From Plasmodium brasilianum (lineage: Eukaryota > Apicomplexa > Aconoidasida > Haemosporida > Plasmodiidae), in NCBI RefSeq assembly GCF_023973825.1, contig NC_090122.1:924130-988129 (forward strand): a stretch of 64,000 bases of DNA, written 5' to 3'. The position numbers were made by a program, and so were the translations under genes. The notes under the pieces are model-generated. The model saw only the letters and a program-made list of their open reading frames with translations. It was not told the DNA's origin and searched no databases. Numbering within the stretch: position 1 is the first letter of the stretch; each line of letters begins with the position of its first letter. Below, piece by piece: positions 15,001 to 27,200 of the stretch.

Positions 15001-16249
15001 ATCTTCTGAAAATTATAAGAATAAGAATGAGAAGGGAAATAGGAAAAAAAGGTTAGATGCAAATGAAGAAGAAAATGAAGATGAGGAGGATGAAAAACAT
15101 TCTGGAGGTAATAAAAGTACAAAAATAATATATGAAATTATTAATAATTTACTAAATGAATTGCCAGAAAAAATAGATATAAATGATTTAAAAATAGACG
15201 ATATTCAAACATGTACCTTTATGGTAATAGCCTTAAAAGAAGCAGAGAAATTCAATATATTAATTGAATGCATTAATGACACTTTAATAGAAATAAAATT
15301 AGTGCTAGAAGGAATATTAAACATGAATGATAAAATACAAAACGCTATTAAATCTTTATTATTGCATAATATACCAGAAATATGGAAAAATTATTCTTAT
15401 CCTTCTAAAAAAAAATTAATGCCGTGGTTTGATAATTTTAAATTAAGAATTATTTTTATAAAAGAATGGATATCAAAAATCAGAAATAATATTTTCCTAC
15501 CAAATTCTGTTTGGCTATCTGCATTATTTAACCCTATATCTTTTTTAACAGCAATCAAACAAAAATTTGCTCATGAAAATAGAGTCCCTATTGATAAACT
15601 AAAGCTAAAATGGCATGTAACAAACATAACGAAATTAGAAGATTTGAATAACAAAAACAATTCCTTATACATACATGGGCTGTTTTTACAAGGTGCCTCT
15701 TGGCTCATTAATTCTAAGAATGATACTTTTGTTTTTGACAAAGATAATTTAAATGATAACATTTCTTATGGTAACATAATTGAATCAGTCCCAAAAAATA
15801 TTTACTTTGCCATGCCCTTAGTATATGTCTACTGTGTTACTAATGAACAGGACGAGCTCTTAAAGCATAATGTTGAATCCCGCTCATTAAACACCCCACT
15901 CTACATTACTTCGGATAGGGGAAGCACCTTCGTCTGCTCCATTGATTTGAAGTACCCTTACATATAAACACTTCAAAGCATAACATAGCATACCTTACAT
16001 ACGAGCATTACATGTACACTGCACCCAGCACACGCACACATGCACTCACACATATACCCACATAGAACTTTTCCCCTTCTTGACATATGACTCAAAGAAT
16101 GACTGCTCTTATTAATACAGTACTTTTCGCCCCCACTACACACGTAATTTATGTATACCCTCTCTTATTCTATTTGCAGCTTAGAGATTGACGACATAGA
16201 AGATAAATGGATTTTAGCAGGAGTTGCCCTTTTCCTATCGGATGATTAG
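1..16249 (+). CDS. Dynein heavy chain, axonemal outer-arm type (5' partial, two poly-A frame slips)
   Basis: Motor subunit of flagellar dynein, expected in the male gamete axoneme. The frame is open from base 1, so the true start lies upstream. Order seen: Kelch repeats (FGG signatures at about 95-110, 664-700 and 985-1000), an IPT/filamin-like domain (about 1410-1700), coiled tail and linker, then four intact P-loops: AAA1 GPAGTGKT (5686), AAA2 GEAGCGKT (6805), AAA3 GKTGVGKT (7771) and AAA4 GIGGCGKT (8806). Walker B sequences CFDEFNR and FIDDINMPK are present. Stalk and microtubule-binding region follow (about 9840-10790), then AAA5, AAA6 and the C-terminal domain. Kelch plus IPT before a dynein motor is the layout of the outer-arm alpha-type chain of Chlamydomonas. 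The reading frame slips by -1 in A-runs at 10824-10839 and 11762-11776; homology continues straight across both. The last exon is 16180-16249, ending WILAGVALFLSDD, the usual dynein C-terminus. Low-complexity inserts lie at about 9340-9690 and 12120-13180. Confidence 0.93.
10824..10839 (+). other. Frame slip in dynein at a 16-A run
   Basis: The upstream frame runs into a stop at 10846-10848, nine bases past the A-run. The -1 frame continues with a typical dynein AAA5 sequence (DILLSSTFVTFCGGFTKKYR). One added A (or two removed) restores the frame. It could be a homopolymer miscount in assembly, a real mutation, or slippage used by the parasite. Confidence 0.85.
11762..11776 (+). other. Second frame slip in dynein at a 15-A run
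   Basis: The frame ends at the TAA of 11787-11789. The -1 frame reads on through the A-run into LSLLKYDYMCQLSFLQSF and then the conserved dynein segment LQKLTNAKGDILED. Same direction as the first slip, so the same single-base correction applies. Confidence 0.85.
12484..12792 (+). repeat. 15-bp tandem repeat coding Glu-Val-Lys-(Thr/Asn/Phe)-Asp in dynein
   Basis: About twenty degenerate 15-base units (for example gatgaggtgaaaact) encode EVKTD/EVKND/EVKFD pentapeptides. They are followed to about 13110 by a looser Glu/Ser/Lys-rich stretch. The block lies at the end of AAA5, just before the conserved AAA5-AAA6 segment with YIDKGLLERDKL, so it is an acidic, charged insertion between motor modules. 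Confidence 0.85.
15952..16179 (+). other. Intron before the last dynein exon
   Basis: Donor gtaccc at 15952, acceptor ttctatttgcag ending 16179. Joining gives codon AAC across the junction (phase 2) and restores the conserved dynein C-terminus. Without splicing the protein would end at a stop at 15965-15967, before the conserved tail. Confidence 0.85.
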
Positions 16250-17461
16250 TTCTTAATTTTTTTACTTTACATATTATTCTATATATTATTTAGGGAAGAT
16301 ATTTCATTCCTTATTTAAAAATTTGCACTTTTGCATTATAATATGAAAGGTGAGCCCACTATAAGTGATCTCATTAAAACTTATTGTTGACTTTTTTTCT
16401 TTTTATTCTTCAATTTTTCATATATCCTTTTCGATCTTACTTTTTCGTTTCTACTCTTACATTTTTACCTTTTTGTTTCTACTCTTTCGTTTTTACTTCT
16501 TACTCTTTCCCTTTTTCCAATTAATCCAGGTATTACTAATAAATTGAGGTTTAAAAAAAAAAAACAATTATCCATTAACAAAAAATTATTACTGTTAATC
16601 TGTTATTATCGATTTGTTATATATTAAACTGTTTTTTGCATGCCCACGCAAAGCTATGGCATCTGCAAATGGAATGGAATGAAAAAAAAAAAAAAAAAAA
16701 GACGAAAAAGCAAAATGGCAAAAATAACGGAATGATAATAATAAGATAATAAAAATGGCAAAATGATAAAAATGACGAAATGATAATAATAACAAAATAA
16801 TAAAAATGGCGAAATGATAATAATAAGATAATAAAAATGGCAAAATGATAAAAATGACGAAATGATAATAATAACAAAATAATAAAAATGGCGAAATGAT
16901 AATAATAAGATAATAAAAATGGCAAAATGATAAAAATGACAAAATGATAATAATAACAAAATAATAAAAATAATTAAATGATAAAAATAACGAAATGATA
17001 AGAATGACAAAGTGATAAAAATAACGAAATGATAAAAATAACGAAATGATAAAAATAACGAAATGATAAAAATAACGAAATGATAAAAATAACGAAAAAA
17101 TGAAGGGAACAAAAACAAAGTTATTACAACATAAAAAATTAACAACGCTGTAAAGCGGCCAAATGACAAAGTAGCACAGTAACAACGTAATAAAGGAATA
17201 TAATTTAATAAAAGTACAGAGCCAATTCTGTAGTTGTGGTGTATGCATTTATTTAAAAAATCCTTTTGCGTACTTTTACTAGAACATTTTATAGAAATTT
17301 TATTGCTTCTTCTTATGATTATAATGTTCTAATTTTTATTTTTTAACATTAAGAAAAAAATGCATGAATATATTTTATACACATTGACTTTTGATTTAAT
17401 AAATTTATAGAAAACTTAAGTATTTACACTCGTTTTTTCAATAAATTTATTATTACTAAAG
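16250..17461. other. Intergenic region between convergent genes
   Basis: 3' flanks of the dynein (+) and SANT (-) genes. Apart from T/C-rich simple sequence (about 16390-16520) and the nested tandem repeat listed separately, no gene is seen. The open frames here on both strands are by-products of the repeat. Confidence 0.8.
16737..17097. repeat. Nested minisatellite: 17-bp unit within an 82-bp higher-order unit
   Basis: At 16990-17097 a 17-base unit (aaataacgaaatgataa) repeats almost perfectly. Upstream the same core recurs as variants (ggcgaaatgat, ggcaaaatgat, gacgaaatgat) arranged in an 82-base higher-order period; for example ggcgaaatg occurs at 16808 and again at 16890. Confidence 0.85.
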
Positions 17462-20400
17462 TTATGGAACTTGATTTTTCCTTTTTTTTGCAATTGTATT
17501 TTGATAAAAGTTTTTTATCTGTTCTTTTGTTTTTCCATATGGTTTTAATGCTAAACATAAGGAATCCCAATTTTTTCCATCTTTCGAAAATATTTCAAAA
17601 TAAATTTCTTTTTCTTTATCGGTCCAACATGTAGCCGTTTTTCGTAAGTGCTGCTTGGATTGGTCAAAAATTTCTCCCTCGTAATTTTCAACTTGTTTTA
17701 CTGAATCAAAAGAATATATATGGGTTGATTTACTTTCAACTAACAAATTCCTTTTACTTTCCAAATGCATACTGTCCGTTTCATTTATTTTATTAAATGC
17801 TGCGGTAATTTTGTTGTTGCCTGTAACTGAGTGCTTTTCATTTTGTTCACTTGTAGCATAAGCATCAACATGAAAACCATTTCCATTGCTACTTCCAGTG
17901 CGATTACCATTACCATAATCAGTGTCGTCAATGTTCCACATACCTTCTTCTTCGTTATTTAAAATACCATCTTTGATACTCATCATGTTTTTTTCCTCTC
18001 GACTTACGCGTTCTTCAACGTGAATATTGCTTGTACAGTCATTAAAGTTTAAATCTTTAGAGTTTTCATTTGTGAAAAAAATTAGTTTACTTCCTTTAAA
18101 ATCACAAATATGTGTACCTGTTTGAAGGTTCTTTATATTGTTAAATTTTCTTCTTTTATTATCATTATTTATTGCATTTTCTCCTTCAACGAAGTTTCGG
18201 TTACGCTCTATTACAACAAAATTTCCGGAAGTTTCGTCTAGTGGTACGTATTCTTCTTTTTCTTCTTCCTCTTCACCAAGTAACTGCATTTCAGTTTCAC
18301 TACCTTTTACTTCTATTTCTCTTTCTCTTTCTCTTTCTCCTTCTCCTTCTCCTTCTTCTATTTCTATTTCCCCCCTTTCCCAGTCATTAACTGTTTGTAC
18401 TGTTAATGAAAAATGTTCACTTTTTCCATACATTTCGCGTTTACTGTTTTCCACTTCCAACATGTTTTCTTCTTCCTCTTGCTTGTCATTTATTTTTTTT
18501 TTATTATAGTATATTTCATTTTTTAAATTAACATTAAAGAACCCTTTTTTCAACACCATGCCTTTTCCTTTGTTACTACCACTGCTACTACTGTTAACTT
18601 GATGTCCAATTTTTTTTTTTGAAAAATTATGCTGTACTACCAATTGCTGTTCGAATATTTTTTTGTTTCTTTTACTACTTTTATCACCCCTTTCCTTTGT
18701 CAGAATGTTTCCATTTTTTATTTTTGAGAAGGCAGTATTTTTTTTTACATTTTTTTCTCTTTGTAATAAGAAATTTTTCTTTTGAAAAATATTCTTTTTT
18801 ATTCCCTTTTTTAATTTATAATCAAAAGCAAAGGATGTCGCTTTTTTATGAGGAATGGGGTTTTTACTGACATTCTCGTTATTCCTTTGATTCATGTTTT
18901 TTAAAAATTCATAACATTTATATAAGCTTTCTTCACATGACTCAAGTTCTATATTATTTTCAAATGAGTTGTTCATTTTTAATTTAGACATGTGTTCACA
19001 CTGTTCACCATTTTTAAGCACCTGGTTATTAGTACATTCGATTGAGTTAATATTCACATCAATATTACACATATGGGGGTATTTACATTTATTTAATTCG
19101 TATGTTGTGGGTATTAAATCAATGTTACTATTTACATTTTTCCTGTCATAATTATCTTTTTGTTCATTATTACTAGCGATATTGTCAATATTGTTCGAAT
19201 TCCACGTGTAGTTATAAATAAAATTATTACTACTCTTTTTTTCTTCTATTGTGTTATAATTTAATTTCAAATCTGTATGACATTTGTCTTCATCCGGATC
19301 ACATTTATTATCATTAATATTATTTAGGTTTCTTACCAAACTATGTTTTTCCTTATTAAAATCAATCATTAGATTATGTACCTCCGTACATTGGTATTTT
19401 TGCTCTGGGTTCATTAAAGGAGGGGGAGAGACATAATGATATATGGTATTATTCCTGTTTATGTCCTGTTCTTCTAATTCGTTAACATGGGGTTTATTAT
19501 GAACGTTTGAAATTATACTAACAAATGGATTGTCCTCTACTTTGTGAGAATGAGAAGGTTCTATTATACCTGTAGAACCTGCAATGGGTGAAATACCAGT
19601 ACCACTGTTTTTCCTCCTTCTGTCTTCTTTTTTTTTGTCATTTTCTATATTCTCACTATATTTGATTTCAATTATATCAGAGTTAATTCCATTGTAAATA
19701 AAGTTTTCATCATTCTTAATTAGGAAGCACAACTTTCTATTAGAACTTAGTATAAAATTATAATTTTTTGGTATTACATATCCGTCTGACATATTTTCTA
19801 AAAGTATACCTTTATTCATATTATTAGTATTCCAAGTGCAATTTTTATTATTATTCGTAGTTTTATTTGAACTATTTTTATTACATGTTTTTTTATATGT
19901 TTTAACAAAATAACTTTTAAAAAATTTCCTCACATTTATGTAACTATAATTTACACAATTCGTTTCTTCAAATTCACTTTTCACATAATTATTTTCTAAT
20001 TTTTTTATTAGTTTATTAACAATTTCTTCTTTTGAATTTTTTTTACTAATATCAAAATTATTCACATGCGACAGTAGTTGCTTTTTATTTCTTTTTATTT
20101 TGTTTTCTGATAAGGTTAATAATAATTTCTTTAAGTTAAAAAAATTTTTTGTTAAATAATAAAAGTCAACACACTGCTTTGTATTTTTAAATTCTAAGAA
20201 TTGACTTATTCTGTCAAATTTTTTTGGGTATAATATATACTTCTCTAAAAACATTCGAATTTCTTGCTTATTCCATATATAATTTTTTTCATTCAGTAGG
20301 TCTTCGTTGCTAAAAAATTTGTACAACTCATTCTGTTCTTCATTTTGGCTACCACTATTTCCGTCAGCATTTTTACCGCTGGTACTGTTACCGCTGATAT

Positions 20401-23400
20401 CGCTTCCGCAAGTACTACCGTTGATATCGTTTCCGTAAGTACTACCGTTGATATCGTTTTCGCAAATATGACCACTCATATCATTTTCACTAATATTATT
20501 ACCGCTAACATGGGGGGTTCTACAACTCCCTAAGCCGCTTCTGCGCACAACCAAATCAGCGTTACTATCCAAGCGATAGACACCATCCCTTTCGTCGTTT
20601 GTGCTACTGCTACCATTTAAACTAGCATTCTTAGTTGCTACATTTTTTTTATTCGCTGTAAAAAGAGACGACTCTGTACATTCAAATTCATTACCGAGGC
20701 AACCATGCTGTATACTTTCCAGCATGTTATTTGAATTGCTGTACATAACATTTCTTTCTAAAGAAAATAAGGACAACTTAATATTTTGCATACAATAAAA
20801 ATATGGGTACATATCTGATAAATGTAAAAACTTTTTTTTTCTTATATCACTACAGAATATACAGTTTTTGCGCCAATTTACACATGGACCTGTTAAATTA
20901 GCATATTTAATATTCATATATTCTTTTTTCCTTTCTTTTTTTTCTAATAAATTATCATCACATATTTTCTTATCGTTAGTTATGTTATAGGCTAAGTTTT
21001 TATTATTATGTTTAAATCCGCAAGGTAATGGAACGAAAATGTTTGGATGATCATATGCTCGAACAGGTAATATTCCCCATGCAAATATATTTTTCTTTTC
21101 TTTTTCTTTTTCATATATATCAATATCTTCTTTCCATAACTTATATATTTGTTTATATATAACTGAGTGTTCTTTAATAGTTTTCTCTAGCTGATTTTTT
21201 CTATCTAAATAATAATCATAAAAATGATTAACCTCGAAAGGAATGTATTTATTTTTAACCTCTATGTTAAACTCTCTATTTTGCATAGGGGGCATGTAAT
21301 ATTTTAATATTACTTCATCATTGTTATCATTAAAACTTAACATATTAATATGAATTCTTAAATAATATATTTTCACTTCTTCCTCTTCGTTCCTCTTCTT
21401 ATCTTCAAATTCATTATGATAAAAAAAATCATCAAAAATAGAATAACTCCTTTTTTTATTTATACGATATATTCGTTTGGTGTTATTATTTCTCTTCTTA
21501 TTATTGTACATCACATGTTTTTTTCTTTCATCCATACTTTTTTTTTTCTTACTATTATTTTTACGCTTAATCTTTTCATCGACATTACTAGTAACCCGAT
21601 CACTTGCCACATTCACCACATTCCGTTTATCATTAATAATAATATTACTGTCACTAATCTTCTTATCACTAACATTGTCATCATTATTGTTTCTATCGAT
21701 ATTGTTACTGTAAACGTTATTATTATAAGTGTTGTTATTGTAAGCATTGCTATTGTAAGCATTGCTATTGTAAGCATTGTTATTGTAAGCATTGTTATTG
21801 TAAGCATTGTTATTGTAAGCATTGTTATTGTACACATGATTAATACCAACACGGTTACTATCATTATGGTTTCCCTTGTGATTGCTTACATTACCCCACT
21901 TTTCCCCTCCAGTTCCACATTTCCCTTTGACATTTTCCTGTTTACTATTTTTTCCTTTTTTATTGTAGCTTCTTTTTTTTTTTTTTTTGCTCTTATTAGA
22001 ATATATAGCGTATTTTTTATTTATATAATTTAACAATAATGAAGGTGTGAATGGAGAAGAGGAAGTGCTATTTTTTTTTTTAATATTTATTATTTTTTCT
22101 AAATGAATAATTATATCCTCTATATCATAATTTTCAGGATCATAATTTACATTATCTACATAAAAATAATGATACTTTTTTTTATCCTTAATTTCTATTC
22201 TGTTTAAATAATTCAAATACACACTATTAAAATAGAAACTATCATCTACTGCTTTAAGCGCACTAGTAGCATAGTCCATTTTTTTTTTTTTTTTGGGTTT
22301 TTTCTTTTTATTAAAAATGTTCTTATATTTGTATATCGACCCTACGTTAATGTCATTCTTACTAGAGCATATCTTTCTTCTTTTCCTCAAACTTAGAGAA
22401 TTACACTCACCCACAGAAATATAATTCTCCTGTTTGTACACTTTTTTCTTTTTTTCTATATCATCCTCTTCTTTTATAATACCTTCTCTTATATCTGTTG
22501 CACTTTTTTCATCCATCTCATTGTTTGCTACATGGTTCACTACACTGTTTGCAACTCTGTTTGTTACCTTGTGAGCACTGAACTTATACGGGTCGTTATC
22601 ATTATAATCTTCAACATTGTCATTACTGTAAAAATTACTCATATTATGGTTGGATGGAAAGATTAAAACTAATTTAATTTTCTTTTTTATACGTAATAAA
22701 TATTCAGGAATAAACTTCCTTTTAATATAAATGTAAATATAATTATTTCTTGTTGTAACTTGATTATAATTTATATTAGTATAATCATCCGTATTACACT
22801 CAACATTTTTCGTATCCATAATTTGGTTACCCCCTATATTATCGCATTCATCTGTTAATACATAATCATAAAACTTGTTCATTTTTTCATTCTTATAATC
22901 ATCATAACTTATCAATTTTTCTCTTTTTCTGTCAATTATTTCACATGGAAAAACTTTACTTATACTTGTGAAAAATGTTAATATATTTGATGTCATAATT
23001 CTTGTATTATTTCTGGTTACGTTTTTATTTATTTCCTTCTTCATATAAATCCAGTACACCTTATTTTTGTTATCATTTATAGCATTGTTAGAGGAATTAT
23101 AAAAATTACTATCATTCATTATTTTACCATGCTTACTATTATAACTATTATTATTACCATTGATACTACTGTTATGCATATTAACATTGATATTACTGTT
23201 GTTATTACTATTATTATTAATGTTATCATAACTTATGGAAACATTTTTCGATACTTCTTTTTCTTCATCATAGGGGTTAGACGAGGAGTGATACTCTTTC
23301 TCCCTACATGAATATTTTCTTTTTAATGAAAAATAATACGTATTGTTAATATTTCTTTCTACTTCCTTCTTCTTCTCCTCCTCCTCCTCTTCCCCTTCTA

Positions 23401-24232
23401 TTACTCCCCTTTCCGCTGATTCCCTTTCCAGTGCTGCTCTCTCTGACTCTCCCTGTTTCTGCCTCTTTTTTTTCCGAATAAAAAAATTTGTCAGTAACTT
23501 CCTCTTTCGTAGTTTTTTCTTCTCCTCCTTATATATTCTATTACTGTCTTGGTAGTCAAATACTTGATCACATAGATTCGTTTCTTTATAATATTTGTTT
23601 TTCGACAACGCATTAAATAAATTAAGGACAACAGAATTTTTTACTTTTAAGTTGTCACTTGTAAAATCGTTATGGGTACATTTGCTGTCCATACATAAAT
23701 AGTTATAATGGAAAATTTGGGAAGGTGTAAATGAATTAGTAAAATGATGTGATGCGTTTGCATTGTTTGCTTTTCTTTTCTTTTTTTTTCTTTTTTCTGG
23801 TTTTACAGTTTTTCCTATCTCTTCATGATCTAAATATTCTTCATCTTCTTGTTGTTGTTCAACTTGATTATAATTTTTTAAAATTTTCTTATTTTTTCTA
23901 AAATCAGCTTTTATTAAATCCTTTTCCATTTTTAATATTGCTATATCATCATTATTTTCCTCGTTAGCATGTTTTATTTCTTTTGAAAGCTCATTCGAAA
24001 TTTTTTGAAATACTTCTATATTATTTTCAATATTTATATTATTTAAATAGCTGAAAATGTTGACTAATTGATTGTACTGTTCATCTAACTTATTTAATCC
24101 TTCTTTCAGTCTTCTTTTAAGCTTTCTTATTATCATATTTTTTATATCTTTTTTTTTATAGTTATTTTTATTCGAAGCTTGGTTCTCGCCATTTTCCTTT
24201 TTATTTTTACTCTCTTTCATAGTTACTCTCAC
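17462..24232 (-). CDS. Dual-SANT nuclear protein, NCoR/SMRT/Snt1-like corepressor
   Basis: Single exon, 2256 residues, start ATG at 24232 (a second ATG four codons later is an alternative). The N-terminus has basic helical/coiled segments (residues about 30-150). SANT1 (about 1310-1370) begins [20 protein letters not shown] and continues with a CVDFYYLTK motif. This closely matches the first SANT (deacetylase-activating) domain of NCoR/SMRT, where the pattern is W-x-EQEK, HPKNF and C-x-x-YYLTK. SANT2 lies at the extreme C-terminus (about 2198-2250), with [13 protein letters not shown] and IKNFY. The rest is low-complexity Asn/Lys/Glu sequence with lysine clusters. In other eukaryotes such proteins scaffold histone deacetylase complexes on chromatin; that role here is inferred from the SANT pair. 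It is convergent with dynein and divergent from CDPK7. Confidence 0.8.
21716..21838 (-). repeat. 15-bp repeat coding Asn-Asn-Asn-Ala-Tyr in the SANT protein
   Basis: About eight units of a 15-base repeat (plus strand ttattgtaagcattg) encode NNNAY with N/S, A/T/V changes. It sits in a non-conserved linker upstream of SANT1. Confidence 0.85.
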
Positions 24233-27200
24233 ATTATATGTATGCGTTTATATTTATGCACGTACCGGGGTATGTACACGTGCGCAATATGTATATCAAC
24301 GCATCGGAGTACGTACGTATATACAAATGTACATCAGTGTTTATCCGTTCAAAGGTTTTACAAATATATATATACATATATAAACCTTGGAGCAGAGAAA
24401 TCTCCTTAAAATAACTTTTCCCTTATTCAGGCAAACATGGGGGGAAATAAAAAAATAAAAATAAAAGGGTGATAACATACATACATAGCTAATAAATTTA
24501 TAACACAATAATAAATATATACGTGAAAAAAAAAAAAAGGCCTATTAAAGGCGTCAAAGAAAAATGAAAAATTAAATAAAAATAATGAAATCTCAAATGA
24601 AATGTAATGAAAATGTTCTCACCAAAAAGCGTTTTTTGTATTTACGTATATACTTATATCTGTAAATAAGTATGCATATATATACATATACATCAATGTT
24701 TACGAACTCATGGAAATAAAAGTTTCATTGAACAAATATTATAATATTTCTTAATTCATTGGAAACAAAAAAAAAAAAAAAAAAATTATATCATATAAAG
24801 AATTTCTTCCTATCAAAAAAGAAATAATCAAAAGGTTCTATTATTTTATGAATACTATAAAAATATATATTTATATAGATTGCAATAATACTTTTTTAAA
24901 GCTTAAGAAAAGTAGGCTTTTTGTACATATATGTTGATATCCTTTGATTTTTTTTTTTTTTTTTTTTGACATTGAAAAATTAAAATTTCATGTTATATTT
25001 TACGTGTATATTAGCAAAAATTATTACGAAAAAAAGAAATTTAAAGTTAAATTTTACACTTAAGCACTATACCTATTTTTTAGTATAGTAATTTAGAGGA
25101 TAACTCTATATATATATATATATATATGTATATAAAATTTATTCTTCATTTCTTTTTATTCATTTCATTTCAATTTTTTTTTTTTTTTGCCTCTTAGATA
25201 ACTATATAGGGAAAATGACAGAACTTACATGACAATATCCTTTTGTATGCATATAAGAATATTTTTTTGTTATATTTTTTCATTTTTAAGTTTATCTCTT
25301 TAAATGCTTAAATTGTTTTTTGTAAATAAAAATAAAAATAAAGAACTTCGGGTTAATAGGGTTAAGATTATTTATGAACATTTCCAACATACTCTGAAAA
25401 GGGTTATTACTATTTTTTATTGTTAATTTTCTTAATTTCAATGTTTAATATAATACCAATTTTTGTTGATCCTTTTTAAAAAAACAAATTTATAGTATTT
25501 TAAAAAGTTGTAAGGTAAAACTATATAACAACTTGTAATTATATAATAGTTGTAAAGGAAATATAATTATAAACATTCATAAAAAAAAAAAACATTCTTA
25601 TTTTATTTTATTTTATTTTATTTTATTTTTTTTCTTTATATATTTTACTTTTAAAAATAGGATTAATATCCAAACATATGTTAATAAAAATGCGTATACG
25701 CCAAAAAATTATTAACACAATGGAAATTTTTATTACTGTTGGACAGATAAAAACAAAAATAACAACAGTGTAGTAGTATATATATATATTTATATATGTA
25801 CGATATATGTAAAAATGGTGTGGAATTTAATAAAGACGTTATTGCTCTGTGTCCCTCCCATTTACTTAAATATATTTCTAAAAGTATGTTCTTACTCTTA
25901 CTTTTAAAGAGAAAAAATTTGGGCATAAGTTATATACAGAAAAAAATTACGTAAAATAATGCAGGTATAATTGGTATACGTAGCATGTTATAGGATTGGT
26001 AAATAAATATATATATATATATACACATATAAGAATAAAAATCTTATTACATCACTTAACTGCTTATTTATATACAATCTTATGTGAGCGAACTTCCTCA
26101 AAAGTGTTATAAAATTTTCTTAAAATTAGCAAGGCCGAAAAAAGCGGCAATAATAGTAAAAGTAGAAGTACAATAATGTGCCTTTAAATTATAATTTCAA
26201 CGCTTACAACCATTAAATAACTATAAATTTAGTCTTTCTTCTTATTTTTTTTTAATTTTATGAATTTTTTTTTTTTTTGTTATCAAAATGAATATTAAAA
26301 ATTTTTTTTTACTAACTGACTTATTCCCAGTAATTATTTTATATTCATACAAAAAAAATATTTTTTTTTGTTCTCTTTATTTTTTAGAATAATATAAATT
26401 GTTTTTACTTTTAAAACATATTTTGTATATTTAGGGTGAGGTTCTTTTAATACACTATATATATTTATATATATATGTACACATTATATTTTTTTTTTTT
26501 TATGTACATACTAAACAGGTGTTTCCATAATGTGATTTTTTCTTCCTTAAAAAAATTATAGCACATAAAACAATATAATATAACCTGCCATATTTTATAT
26601 GATGATAATAGAATACATTCGTACATAAATATTATGTTGTATGTGCAATAATGTATTTAATGTTTATTATACATACATATATATTTTGTTCCACAAGAAA
26701 TAATGTATTAATTACTATGCGCATAAATAAATAAATAAATATATATATATATATATATATACACAAAAAGTATGTCTTAAAATAATAGGACTCAATGAAG
26801 AACGTAGTAGTAGAAAGTACCCTCACTAATTTTATTGTAATCTATGCCTCTTTTTTTTTATTTCTTTTTCTTTTTATTTTATTTCGTTTCATTCCGTTTA
26901 ATTTTCGTTTAATTACTTTAATTTCCTTCTACTTTCTTTTTCTTTCTTTTTTTTTTTTCTTTTTATAAAAATATAAATATTTGAAATATAAAAGGAATGG
27001 CATTAACAGTAAAAAAAATGAGTGAAAATATGAACGTGTACGAATAAATGAATTACAGTAGTGTTTATGTAAATATATCTACCTTGTAAAAATAAAAAAC
27101 AAATACCTAACGAAAAAAAGTATTACAAGGTACTAATATAGACTGAGTACACATCTATAATAAATGAAGCGTATTAAAATATACAAGCAGATGGCATTGT

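Noticed and set aside
25349..25366. Two telomere-like gggtta motifs close together
   Set aside because: Only two imperfect copies; not an interstitial telomeric array.
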